NCBI GenBank assembly: GCA_963711005.1
Contig: CAVQCJ010000002.1
Span: 1,054,001 to 1,118,000 of the forward strand
Direction: 5' to 3'
DNA length: 64,000 nt
Source of the DNA: CAVQCJ01 sp963711005
GTDB taxonomy: Bacteria; Actinomycetota; Actinomycetes; Prado026
The notes below the pieces were generated by a model that worked only from the letters and a program-made list of their open reading frames with translations, had not been told where the DNA came from and made no database searches. Position 1 is the first letter of the stretch. Each line of letters starts with the position of its first letter. Positions 26,666-35,151 of this stretch are shown here, piece after piece. A program made the translations under genes and the position numbers.

Positions 26666-26815
26666 GGCGCGCAACGCGTACAGCGCCCGCTGCTGCCGGG
26701 CCTCGAAGTTGTCCCCCGGCCGGCTAGAGCTGGGTCGGGAGGTGTCCCGGCGGCGCTCGTGACGCAGACTGGGGGATCCGCGGGGATCCGACCGCGCCGA
26801 GGCCGAGGAGAGAAC

Positions 26816-27253
26816 ATGCCCGTTCGCCGCGCGCACACCAGCTGGACCGGAGGGCTGCAGGACGGCTCCGGAGTCGTCGGCCTGGACAGCTCCGGGGTCG
26901 CGACGTTCGACGTGTCGTTCCCACGCCGCGCCGCCGACGACGCCGAGGGCGTGACCAGCCCCGAGGAGCTCATCGCCGCCGCGCACAGCGCCTGCTTCGC
27001 GATGCAGCTGTCCAACATCGTGGCCAAGGCGGGCGGGACCCCGCGCTCGCTCCAGGTGGACGCGGCCGTCACCATCGGCGCCGACCCGGCCGGCGGGCTC
27101 CGGATCAGCGGGATCCTGCTGACCGTCCGGGGCGCTGTGGACGGCCTCGACAACGCCGGCTTCGTGGCCGCGGCCGAGCAGGCCAAGGTCGGCTGCCCGG
27201 TCAGCAAGGCACTGACCGGCACCGAGATCAGCCTCGACGCAGGGCTGGCCTAG
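26816..27253 (+). CDS. OsmC/Ohr family peroxiredoxin-like protein
   Basis: 145 residues from ATG 26816 with GAGGAGA upstream. The two redox cysteines of the OsmC fold are present in AAHSACFAMQLSNIV and KVGCPVSKALTG, with TSPEELIAAAHS before the first. OsmC proteins reduce organic hydroperoxides in the cytoplasm during osmotic or oxidative stress. Its stop overlaps the convergent cupin gene by 4 bases. Confidence 0.9.
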   Translation: MPVRRAHTSWTGGLQDGSGVVGLDSSGVATFDVSFPRRAADDAEGVTSPEELIAAAHSACFAMQLSNIVAKAGGTPRSLQVDAAVTIGADPAGGLRISGILLTVRGAVDGLDNAGFVAAAEQAKVGCPVSKALTGTEISLDAGLA

Positions 27254-27627
27254 GAGGTCGGCCCGGCGTCGGGCGGCCGCACGCCGGGCGAGCCGTCCGC
27301 GCCGTCCTGGCTGGTGCCGCGGGGCTCGACCATGAGGATGCGGGTGCCGGCGGCGGCGCTCGGCCGGTGCCGGACCCCGCGCGGCACCGTGTAGACGTCC
27401 ATCGGGTCCAGCACGACGTCGCCGTCCGGCAGCGCGAGCGTCAGCCGACCGGTGAGGACGACGAAGATCTCGTCGGTGTCCTCGTGGACGTGCTCGACGT
27501 AGTCGCCGCCGACGTTGGCGGCCTTGAGGTCGTAGTCGTTGACCTCGGCGATCACGTACGGCCACCACAGCCGCTCGACCGCGTCCATGACCTCGTGGAT
27601 GTTGCGCTTGCGTCCCGTCGCCGTCAT
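27250..27627 (-). CDS. Cupin-domain protein
   Basis: 125 residues from ATG 27627. A single cupin barrel carries the motif GGDYVEHVHEDTDEIFVVLTG (two His and Glu metal ligands, given here in part) and second motif PRGVRHRPSAAAG. Small cupins of this kind are often metal-dependent isomerases, dioxygenases or binding proteins. The disordered C-terminus is Gly/Asp/Pro-rich. No operon partner is apparent. Confidence 0.82.
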   Translation of the reverse strand: MTATGRKRNIHEVMDAVERLWWPYVIAEVNDYDLKAANVGGDYVEHVHEDTDEIFVVLTGRLTLALPDGDVVLDPMDVYTVPRGVRHRPSAAAGTRILMVEPRGTSQDGADGSPGVRPPDAGPTS

Positions 27628-27691
27628 GCCCAGATGCTCGCACCCCGCCCGAGCCCGGTAGCCGGGCGGGGACGGGGTGCGAGGCAGCCGG

Positions 27692-29962
27692 TCAGGCCAT
27701 GGACACGGCGGGTTCGAACGCCGGCTCGAGGCCGCGCCCGGTCCGGTAGTGCTCCGGGTGCCCCTCGACGTGGACCTGCGGGATGCGCCGCTCCATCCAC
27801 GCCGGCATCCACCAGTTGCGCGAACCCACCAGGTGCATCACGGCCGGGACCAGCAGCAGCCGGACGACGGTGGCGTCGATGAGGATCGCCGAAGCCATGC
27901 CGATGCCGATCACCTTCAGCACCACGGTCGGGCTCGGGATGAAGGCGGCGAACACCGCGATCATGATGGCGGCGGCCGCCGTGATGACCCGAGCCGTGCC
28001 GGCCAGGCCCTCGACGATCGACGCCGCGTTGTCGCCAGTGCGCAGCCAGGCCTCGCGCATCCGGGAGACGAGGAACACCTCGTAGTCCATCGACAGCCCG
28101 AACAGGACCGCGAACATCAGGACCGGGACGAACGCCGGCAACGGCGTCGGGTTGTCGATGCCGAACAGCCGGCCGAACCAGCCGCCCTGCAGGACCAGCG
28201 CCACCACGCCGTACGCAGCGGCGACGGACAGCAGGTTCATCACCGCGGCCTTGACCGCGACGACGACGCTGCGGAACGACACGAGCAGCAGCAGCATCGA
28301 CAGCAGGACCACGCCGCCGATCAGCAGCGGGATCCGCTTGGTGATGTTGGCCGTGATGTCGATCGACGTCGCGGTGACGCCGCCCACGTGCACGGTCATC
28401 CCGCTGCCGGCGGTGGCCGCGGGCAGCACCGAGTCGCGCAGGTGGTTGACGAGGTCCTCGGTCGCCTGGGCCTGCGGTCCCGTCGTCGGGACGACGGTGA
28501 TCACCGCGGTGTCCCCGGCCGGGTTGAGCTGGGCCGGCGACACGGCGGCGACGCCGGGGACGGTGCCGAGCCGGGTGGCCAGCTGCTGCACCGTCGCCGC
28601 CGACCCGCCCGGGGGCAGCTCGGCCACCACGACCAGCGGACCGTTGGCGCCCGGCCCGAAGGCCTGCGCGGTCAGCCCGTACGCGGTACGGCCGGACGTC
28701 CCCGCGGCGTCGTTGCCCGCGTCGGGGAACCCGAACTTCGTGCCCAGGAACGGCGAGGCGAGCACGAGCAGCACGGCGACGCCGGTCAGGGCCGCAGCGA
28801 TGCGGTGCCGCTGCACGAACCTGCTCCAGCGCAACCAGCCGTTCTCCCGGGTGGGGAGGGTCGCGCGGTCCGCCGACCGCCGGCGCCGCGGCAACGGGAT
28901 ACGCAGCCGGTCGATCCGCGACCCCAGGTAGCCCAGCAGAGCGGGGAACAGAGTGATCGCGGCGAGCATGACGACCAGCACCGCGACGATGGTGACGAGG
29001 GCGGCACCGCGCATGAAGGACAGGCCCATCGCGAACAGCCCGAGCATGCTCACGACCACGGTGCTGCCGGCGAGCAGGACGGCGCGCCCGGCCGTGTCCA
29101 GCGTCGCGACCGTCGCCGACTCCGGGTCGAGGCCGTCGGCCCGCCACTCCCGGAACCGGGTGACCATCAGCAGCGCGTAGTCGATGCCGACGCCCAGGCC
29201 GATCATCGTCGCGAGCGAGGTGGACCAGTCCGGGACCGGCACCACCGCCGCGATCAGCCCGGTCAGGCCCGAGCTGACGCCGAGGCCGGCGAGCGCGACC
29301 GCGATCGGCAGCCCGGCCGCGACGACCGAGCCGAAAGTCAGCAGCAGGATGAGCGCAGCCGCGATCAGGCCGATGCCCTCCGAGCCGATCTGGCCCTGCT
29401 GGGCCTGCTCGACGGTCTGGCCGCCGAGCGCCACCTGGAGGGTGCCTGTCTGGGACGACCGGGCCAGCGACAGCAGCTTCTGGGTGTCCGTCACCGGCAT
29501 GTCGGCCGGGTTGACCACGTCCAGGTGCAGGGTCGCCAGCAGGGTGCGGCCGTCCGGCGCGATCGAGCCGGGCAGCGTGTACGGGTCGGTCGTCGAGGCC
29601 ACGTGGGCCTGCTCGCCGAGCCGGCCGAGCAGGCTCTCCACCCGGGCCTTCGTCGCGGGCGAGGTCACGGCGCCCGTGCTGTGCACGACCACCGAGACCG
29701 TGTCGCCGGACTGGGCCGGGAAGCGCTGGGACAGCAGGTCCTGGGCCAGGCGCGAGTCGGACCCGGGCGCGCTGTAGTCGGCGCTGAACGATCCGGCGAA
29801 CGCGGCCGAGAGGCCGATCGCGAGGGCGAGTGCGGCGACCCAGGCGAGCACGGTGCGGCCGCGCCGACGGTAGGCGACCCGGGCCAGGCGGCCGAGCGGG
29901 CCGGGCTGGGGCACGACCCCACTGGCCGGACGGGTCTCGGGCTCCGTCGCGGTGTCCGACAT
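27692..29962 (-). CDS. MMPL/RND-family exporter
   Basis: 756 residues from ATG 29962. Two MMPL repeats, each a transmembrane helix, a large extracytoplasmic domain and a bundle of about five helices. The second-helix region carries LATMIGLGVGIDYALLMVTR and its repeat FAVLFGLSMDYEVFLVSRMRE, whose Asp-Tyr pairs are the proton-relay residues of MMPL proteins. These pumps export lipids, siderophores or drugs. It is divergent from a TetR-family gene across a 178-base gap with an inverted repeat, the usual layout of a repressed efflux pump. Confidence 0.92.
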   Translation of the reverse strand: MSDTATEPETRPASGVVPQPGPLGRLARVAYRRRGRTVLAWVAALALAIGLSAAFAGSFSADYSAPGSDSRLAQDLLSQRFPAQSGDTVSVVVHSTGAVTSPATKARVESLLGRLGEQAHVASTTDPYTLPGSIAPDGRTLLATLHLDVVNPADMPVTDTQKLLSLARSSQTGTLQVALGGQTVEQAQQGQIGSEGIGLIAAALILLLTFGSVVAAGLPIAVALAGLGVSSGLTGLIAAVVPVPDWSTSLATMIGLGVGIDYALLMVTRFREWRADGLDPESATVATLDTAGRAVLLAGSTVVVSMLGLFAMGLSFMRGAALVTIVAVLVVMLAAITLFPALLGYLGSRIDRLRIPLPRRRRSADRATLPTRENGWLRWSRFVQRHRIAAALTGVAVLLVLASPFLGTKFGFPDAGNDAAGTSGRTAYGLTAQAFGPGANGPLVVVAELPPGGSAATVQQLATRLGTVPGVAAVSPAQLNPAGDTAVITVVPTTGPQAQATEDLVNHLRDSVLPAATAGSGMTVHVGGVTATSIDITANITKRIPLLIGGVVLLSMLLLLVSFRSVVVAVKAAVMNLLSVAAAYGVVALVLQGGWFGRLFGIDNPTPLPAFVPVLMFAVLFGLSMDYEVFLVSRMREAWLRTGDNAASIVEGLAGTARVITAAAAIMIAVFAAFIPSPTVVLKVIGIGMASAILIDATVVRLLLVPAVMHLVGSRNWWMPAWMERRIPQVHVEGHPEHYRTGRGLEPAFEPAVSMA

Positions 29963-30036
29963 GACAGCTCCTCAGTTCAGTAAGAAAGCGTGACGTTGGT
30001 GATGAGGCATAACGTCTCGCACCAGACCCGAGTCTG

Positions 30037-30054
30037 TCAAGAGGCTTAACTTGA
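30037..30054. promoter_or_regulatory. Candidate TetR operator
   Basis: TCAAG (30037-30041) and CTTGA (30050-30054) form a perfect inverted repeat over an 8-base spacer in the divergent promoter between the MMPL exporter and the TetR gene. The flanking text repeats GAGGCATAAC and GAGGCTTAAC about 35 bases apart, and the area is AT-rich for this genome. Likely site for the adjacent regulator (inference). Confidence 0.35.
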
Positions 30055-30140
30055 GTGAAGATGCGTTACGATGGGACCCGACGGTGCTGGGGACACCGCC
30101 AGCACAGCGACACGGCGCGGCGATCCGGAGGTGGACGGCG

Positions 30141-30860
30141 ATGATGGAGACGACCAGGCGCGAGCGCGCCAGGGCGGCGACGGTGGCCGAGATCAAGCAG
30201 ACCGCGCTCGACCTCATGCGCGAGCAGGGCACCACGGCCGTCCGGTTCACCGACATCGCGCGGGTCATGGGGCTGACGCCGCCGGCGCTGTACCGCTACT
30301 ACTCCGACTGCAACGAGCTGTACACGGACATGATCACCGACGGCTACCACGACCTGGCGGCCGCGCTCGTGGTAGCCGTCCGCGCGCAGGAGCCCGCTGA
30401 GCCGGCGGCCCACCTGCTGCTGGTGGCCCAGGCCTACCGCGAGTGGGTGCTGGCCGACCGGCAGCGGTTCACCCTCCTCTTCGGGCTGCCCATCCCCGGC
30501 TACGCGGCGCCGGAGGAGGGCCCGACCGTCGAGGCGGCGCAACGGGCCATGGCGAACCTGGCCGAGGTGGTGCACCGCGCGGCGACCGCCGGGGTCCTGG
30601 GTCGGCCGCTGGTCACCGAGGTCGACCCGATCTTCGAGGCAGCCATGCGCGAGAACGAGAAGACCGCCGCCGCCGCCGGCGAGCTCGACCCGGCGACGTA
30701 CCAGGCGATGATGCACGCCTGGGCCGCCTTGCACGGTTTCGTCTGCCTCGAGGCGTACGGCCACCTGGACTGGTTCCCGGCCGAGGCTCGAGACGCGCTG
30801 TTCCGCGCCCAGGTGGACCTGGCCGGCCGCGCGATCGGTCTCCCGGCCCAGGCCGGATAG
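30141..30860 (+). CDS. TetR-family transcriptional regulator
   Basis: 239 residues from ATG 30141, with GGAGG at 30127-30131; an in-frame start 30 codons earlier lies in the operator region and is rejected. The N-terminal helix-turn-helix reads AEIKQTALDLMREQGTTAVR, FTDIARVMGLTPPALYRYY and SDCNELYTDMI. The C-terminal domain resembles TetR proteins with a WHG-type ligand domain (AWAALHGFVCLEAYGHLDW). It probably represses the divergent MMPL exporter. Confidence 0.9.
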   Translation: MMETTRRERARAATVAEIKQTALDLMREQGTTAVRFTDIARVMGLTPPALYRYYSDCNELYTDMITDGYHDLAAALVVAVRAQEPAEPAAHLLLVAQAYREWVLADRQRFTLLFGLPIPGYAAPEEGPTVEAAQRAMANLAEVVHRAATAGVLGRPLVTEVDPIFEAAMRENEKTAAAAGELDPATYQAMMHAWAALHGFVCLEAYGHLDWFPAEARDALFRAQVDLAGRAIGLPAQAG

Positions 30861-30971
30861 CCGGGCCGCGCCGACCCGCCCGGGCGCAGGGCGGCGAGGA
30901 TCGTCCAGTCGCCCCCACCGTCTGCCGATATCCCGGTCAGGCTCGGGGGTCGACGGGAGCAGGGCCAAGCG

Positions 30972-33254
30972 GTGAAGCGAAGAGGCGCGGCAGGGCGCCT
31001 CACGACGGCAGACGGCTCGCTGCGACTGGCGAGCTGGTCAGTCATGGCCGTCGGCGTGGTGGCCACCCTCGTCAGCGGGCCACCGCCGGCCGACCAGGCC
31101 CAGCTGCTCCCGCTGGTGTGCCTGGCGACCTTCTTCGTGCTGCTGCTGGTCCGGCTCGCGCTCGCCGCGGCCCGCAGCGCGCAGCGGCGCATCCCGCTGC
31201 TCACCCTGGCCGGCGGGATCGGGCTCTGGGCGGCCGGGTCGGCCGTGCTCAACGCGGGCGGCAACGCCGCCGCGACCCAGTTCCCCGCCCCCGGCGAGTG
31301 GCTGTTCCTCGCTTCGTACGTGGCGATGGCGGCGTTCCTCTACCTGGACGCCCGCCGCCGGGTCGACCGCCCGCTCACCAACTGGCTGGACGCGGCGGTG
31401 GTCTGCGGCGGGACCGCCTGCCTGGCCGGCGGGCTGCTGCTGACCCCGGTGGCCCTGCGGTTCGGCCAGGAAGGGTTGCCGCTGCTGGTGGCCCTGCTGT
31501 ACCCGCTCGTCGACATCGTCCTGGCCCTGCTCGTCGTCGGCCAGGTGGTGCTGCGGCTGCGCGAGGCGTCCCCGCGGACTGTCGCGCTGGTCGCGGCGTT
31601 CGGGCTCTTCGCCGTCGCCGACTCGACCTTCGTGCTCAACCTGCCTGCCGGGACGTACCAGCTCGGGGCCGTGCTCTACCTGCTCTGGGGGGCGGGCTTC
31701 GCGCTGCTGGCCGGCGCTGCCGCGGGCTCGTCGCTGGAGACGGCGACCGCGGCGCCGCGACGCCAGGGCGCGCTGGTGCTGGTCGGCGCCTCGGTCGTCG
31801 CGCTGCTCGTGCTGGTGGCCCGGCCGCCCGGCCACCTCGGCTGGTACCTGACCTTGCCGGCGGCGGCCACGCTGACCGCCGTGGGCTGGCGGATGGTGCT
31901 GGCCCTGCGGGAGGCGCGCGGAGCGGCCGAGGCCTACCGGCTGGCCCGCACCGACGATCTCACCGAGCTCCCCAACCGACGGGCCGTGCTGCTTCGGCTG
32001 GACGACCGGATCGCGTCCGGCGGCCCGCTGGCCCTGATGCTGCTGGACCTGGACGGGTTCAAGGAGATCAACGACACGCTTGGGCATGCGGCCGGCGACG
32101 CCATGCTCGAGCTGGCCGCCAACCGGATGTGCCGGACGCTCGGCGACGACGTGCTCGTCGCGCGCCTCGGCGGTGACGAGTTCGCGCTGGTCCTGGACGC
32201 CGACGACCCGCTCGAGCTGGTTGAGACCGCCGAACGCGTCCGCCAGGTGCTCTCCGTGCCCGCCCGCCTCGACGGGCTCGAGGTCGCGCTGAACGCCTCG
32301 GTGGGGATCGCCGTCCGCGAGACAGACGTCGGGACCAGCGCGGACTTGCTGCGCCGCGCGGACGTCGCGATGTACCAGGCCAAGCTCGGCCGGGTCGGCT
32401 CGCTGCTGTACGACCCGGGTCGCGACGAGTTCTCCCGGCAGCGGCTGCGGCTGACCGAGGACCTGCGCCGCGGGATCGGCGACGGCCAGCTCGTCGTCTG
32501 GTACCAGCCGCAGATCGACGCGTACACCGAGCAGGTGCGCGGCGTGGAGGCGCTCGTGCGCTGGTCGCACCCGCGGCAAGGGCTGCTTCCGCCCGCCGCT
32601 TTCCTGCCCGGCGCCCGCAGGTCCGGGCTGATGCTCGGGCTGTCCGAGGCGGTCGTGCGGATGGTCATGGACGACGCCCGCCGGTGGGCCGACGACGGAT
32701 TCTCGTTCCGCGTCGCGATGAACTTCGCACCACCGGAGCTGCTCGGCGGAGTGCTGCTGCCACGCCTGTTCGAGTCGGTCGACGAGGCCGGCCTGCCGCC
32801 GGAGAGCATCGTCGTCGAGGTCACCGAGGACTCGTTCCTCGCGGACCCGGAGCGCACCCGTGCCGTCCTGGCCGAGATCCGCAGGCACCGGGTGCAGATC
32901 TCGATCGACGACTACGGAACGGGGTTCTCGTCGCTGTCGTACCTGCGGGACCTGCCGGTGCAGGAGCTCAAGATGGACCGCTCGTTCGTCGGCGCGGTCA
33001 GCACCGACCGCCGCACCCGGATGATCGTCGCTTCGACGAACCAGATGGCCCAGGCACTGGGCCTGCGCATGGTCGCCGAGGGCGTCGAGGACGACCGCAC
33101 CGCGGTGGAGATGGTCCGCATGGGCGTCGACGTCCTGCAGGGGTTCCACATCGCCCGCCCGATGCCACCCGGCGAGATCGGCCCGTGGGTACGGCGCTGG
33201 GCCACCCGCGCCGCGGCCGGACTGTCGCCGCTGCCCGGGCACCGGGCCGGCTGA
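30972..33254 (+). CDS. Membrane-bound GGDEF-EAL cyclic-di-GMP protein
   Basis: 760 residues from GTG 30972. About eight transmembrane helices in the first 300 residues form a MASE-like sensor. The GGDEF domain has DDLTELPNRRAVLLRLDD and the intact active motif RLGGDEFALVLD. The EAL domain has GVEALVRWSHP, SIDDYGTGFSSLSYLRDLP and ELKMDRSFVG, so both synthesis and hydrolysis are possible. It is the first of three c-di-GMP proteins in 6 kb and converges on the GNAT-like gene. Confidence 0.93.
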   Translation: MKRRGAAGRLTTADGSLRLASWSVMAVGVVATLVSGPPPADQAQLLPLVCLATFFVLLLVRLALAAARSAQRRIPLLTLAGGIGLWAAGSAVLNAGGNAAATQFPAPGEWLFLASYVAMAAFLYLDARRRVDRPLTNWLDAAVVCGGTACLAGGLLLTPVALRFGQEGLPLLVALLYPLVDIVLALLVVGQVVLRLREASPRTVALVAAFGLFAVADSTFVLNLPAGTYQLGAVLYLLWGAGFALLAGAAAGSSLETATAAPRRQGALVLVGASVVALLVLVARPPGHLGWYLTLPAAATLTAVGWRMVLALREARGAAEAYRLARTDDLTELPNRRAVLLRLDDRIASGGPLALMLLDLDGFKEINDTLGHAAGDAMLELAANRMCRTLGDDVLVARLGGDEFALVLDADDPLELVETAERVRQVLSVPARLDGLEVALNASVGIAVRETDVGTSADLLRRADVAMYQAKLGRVGSLLYDPGRDEFSRQRLRLTEDLRRGIGDGQLVVWYQPQIDAYTEQVRGVEALVRWSHPRQGLLPPAAFLPGARRSGLMLGLSEAVVRMVMDDARRWADDGFSFRVAMNFAPPELLGGVLLPRLFESVDEAGLPPESIVVEVTEDSFLADPERTRAVLAEIRRHRVQISIDDYGTGFSSLSYLRDLPVQELKMDRSFVGAVSTDRRTRMIVASTNQMAQALGLRMVAEGVEDDRTAVEMVRMGVDVLQGFHIARPMPPGEIGPWVRRWATRAAAGLSPLPGHRAG

Positions 33255-33263
33255 CCGGTCGGG

Positions 33264-33995
33264 TCACAGCGTCGTCGTCGGCTCGCGCACCGGCTCCGGC
33301 AGCTGCACCACGCGGTCGCGCCGCTTGAGGACGAACTCCTCCGGCGGCGGCACCCGCACCCCGTCCAGGCCGATGCCGAGCGTGATCATCCGGTACGCGT
33401 CCGGCGTCCGCCGCCGCTGGTTGTCGACCACAGCCGCAAGGTGCGCGTACGACGGCGTCGAGCGCGGTGAGCCGAGGTACTCCGCGGTGGAGGCACCAGG
33501 CAGCACGTGCGTGTCCAGCCCGACGTTGTGCAGCAGTCCCCGGACGCGTTCGTCGACGATGGTGATCATCGTCGTGACGCCGTTGGCCCGGCCGCCGGCG
33601 ACCAGCCCGTGGTACAGCGCTGCGGCCGCCATCGCGCCGGAGCCGCCGAGCTCGCCGCGGATGCCGAGCGTGGCGATGTCCCAGGTGGTCACCGGGTCGA
33701 TCCCGGCGGCACGCGCGGACCGCAGGCCGTCGAGCCGCCACGGCCCGCGACCGAGGTCGACCAGCGTCTTCAGTCCGCGGGCGCTGTACGTGATCACCCG
33801 GCAGGCGCCGAGCACCCGCCCGGAGTCGTCGGCCAGCGCGATGAACACCGAGGCGTCGTCGTACGGGCCGTACTCCTGCGCCAGCTGCTCGGGGGTGTTG
33901 CCGTACGCGGAGTCGAAGACGTCGGCCTCGCACGCGCGCGCGGCGTCGAGCAGGTCGCCCTGGACGTCGAAGTACAGGCGCAGCTGCTGGGACAA
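33264..33995 (-). CDS. GNAT-superfamily acyltransferase, FeeM/LuxI-like
   Basis: 243 residues from TTG 33995. This start is chosen because AGGAGG lies 8 bases upstream and no ATG or GTG is available in frame nearby; the open frame further upstream has no coding character. ASVFIALADDSGRVLGACRVI followed by TTWDIATLGIRGELGGSGAM and IVDERVRGLLHNVGL recalls the core of FeeM-type N-acyl amino acid synthases and autoinducer synthases. These transfer an acyl group, often from acyl carrier protein. The product is unknown and the similarity is distant. It sits inside a c-di-GMP gene cluster. Confidence 0.5.
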   Translation of the reverse strand: MSQQLRLYFDVQGDLLDAARACEADVFDSAYGNTPEQLAQEYGPYDDASVFIALADDSGRVLGACRVITYSARGLKTLVDLGRGPWRLDGLRSARAAGIDPVTTWDIATLGIRGELGGSGAMAAAALYHGLVAGGRANGVTTMITIVDERVRGLLHNVGLDTHVLPGASTAEYLGSPRSTPSYAHLAAVVDNQRRRTPDAYRMITLGIGLDGVRVPPPEEFVLKRRDRVVQLPEPVREPTTTL

Positions 33996-34218
33996 CGCTC
34001 GGGCCTCCTGCCGGTCCGCCGCGGTGTTCGTCGAATGGTTCGTCGAAGGGCGCTCGCGATGGGCATGGCCAGGGTAGGCCGAACGGGTAGCAAGACCGTG
34101 GACGACGGACCGTGGCGCCGGAGACTTCTCAGGTCGGCCTGCCGGGCCGCCGAGACAGCAGCAACGGGGATCTGCCTCTCCTCGGACCTGGTGTCCATGG
34201 GTTGTGAGAGGGCGTGAC

Positions 34219-35028
34219 GTGGTGCCGGAGCTTGCCGGGATGCAGGAGACGGGTTCGGACGCAGACTCCGGCACGCGCCTGCAGGTGGACCGGATCCTGG
34301 CCGGCAACGAGCTGGGTATCGTGTTCCAGCCGGTGGTCGACCTGGGCACCGGCGCGACGATCGGGCACGAGGCCCTGGCCCGGTTCGCCGACGGCCGCCC
34401 CCCGAACGTGTGGTTCGCCGAGGCGGACCGGGCCGGCCTGGGCGTCGAGCTCGAGCTGCTGGCGATCGAGACCGCACTGCGGGTGATCCCCGAGGACGTC
34501 CCCGGCTACCTGGGCGTGAACGCGAGCCCGGCCACGTTGGCGTCGCCCCGGCTGCGCGGCATGCTGCAGCACACCGACGGCCGGCGCCGGCTGCTGCTCG
34601 AGCTGACAGAGCGGCAGGCCGTCGCCGAGTACGCGCTCACCGGCGAGGGGATGGCGCAGATGCGCGCTGCCGGCGTCCTCGTCGCGCTCGACGACGTCGG
34701 TGGCCACACCGCCGCCCTCCGGCAGCTGGTCGACCTGAACCCCGACGTCGTCAAGATCGACCGCAGTCTCGTCTCGTCCATCGACGAGGAGCCCGTCCGG
34801 CGTGCGCTCGCCACGGCGTTCACCCAGCTCGCGCTCGGCCTCGGCTGGACCGTGATGGCCGTGGGGATCGAGCGGCACGAAGAGCTCAACACCTGCCAGG
34901 CGCTGGGGATCAGGTACGGCCAGGGCTACCTGCTGGGTCGACCTGCTCCGCTGGTCGACCCCGCACTCTCGTCGGGGACTTCGTGGATCGCGCTGTCCGA
35001 GGAGATCTGGCAGGCGAACCAGGGCTGA
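34219..35028 (+). CDS. EAL-domain protein
   Basis: 269 residues from GTG 34219, preceded by GAGAGGG; GTG 34204 is an alternative start. A single EAL domain: GIVFQPVVDLGTGATIGHEALARF, LGVNASPATL (Asn metal ligand), LLLELTERQAV, VALDDVGGHTAAL and VVKIDRSLVSS. The usual D-D-F-G loop reads DDVG, so activity may be reduced, but most catalytic residues are kept. No sensor domain or membrane segment is present. It would hydrolyse or sense c-di-GMP in the cytoplasm. Confidence 0.85.
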   Translation: MVPELAGMQETGSDADSGTRLQVDRILAGNELGIVFQPVVDLGTGATIGHEALARFADGRPPNVWFAEADRAGLGVELELLAIETALRVIPEDVPGYLGVNASPATLASPRLRGMLQHTDGRRRLLLELTERQAVAEYALTGEGMAQMRAAGVLVALDDVGGHTAALRQLVDLNPDVVKIDRSLVSSIDEEPVRRALATAFTQLALGLGWTVMAVGIERHEELNTCQALGIRYGQGYLLGRPAPLVDPALSSGTSWIALSEEIWQANQG

Positions 35029-35151
35029 CCGCACGGGCCGGCTGCTCGACCGCCCCGGGCCACGCACCGAACGGCTCCGGCGCCACCCCGACCAGGTGCT
35101 CGACGACGACCGTGAGCCCGCGGCTCACCAGGTGGCTGACAGCCGCCCGCC

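Noticed and set aside
26129..27643. 504-codon minus frame covering the GAF, OsmC and cupin region
   Set aside because: Only the last 178 codons have GAF text. The rest is antisense to OsmC or out of frame to the cupin gene.
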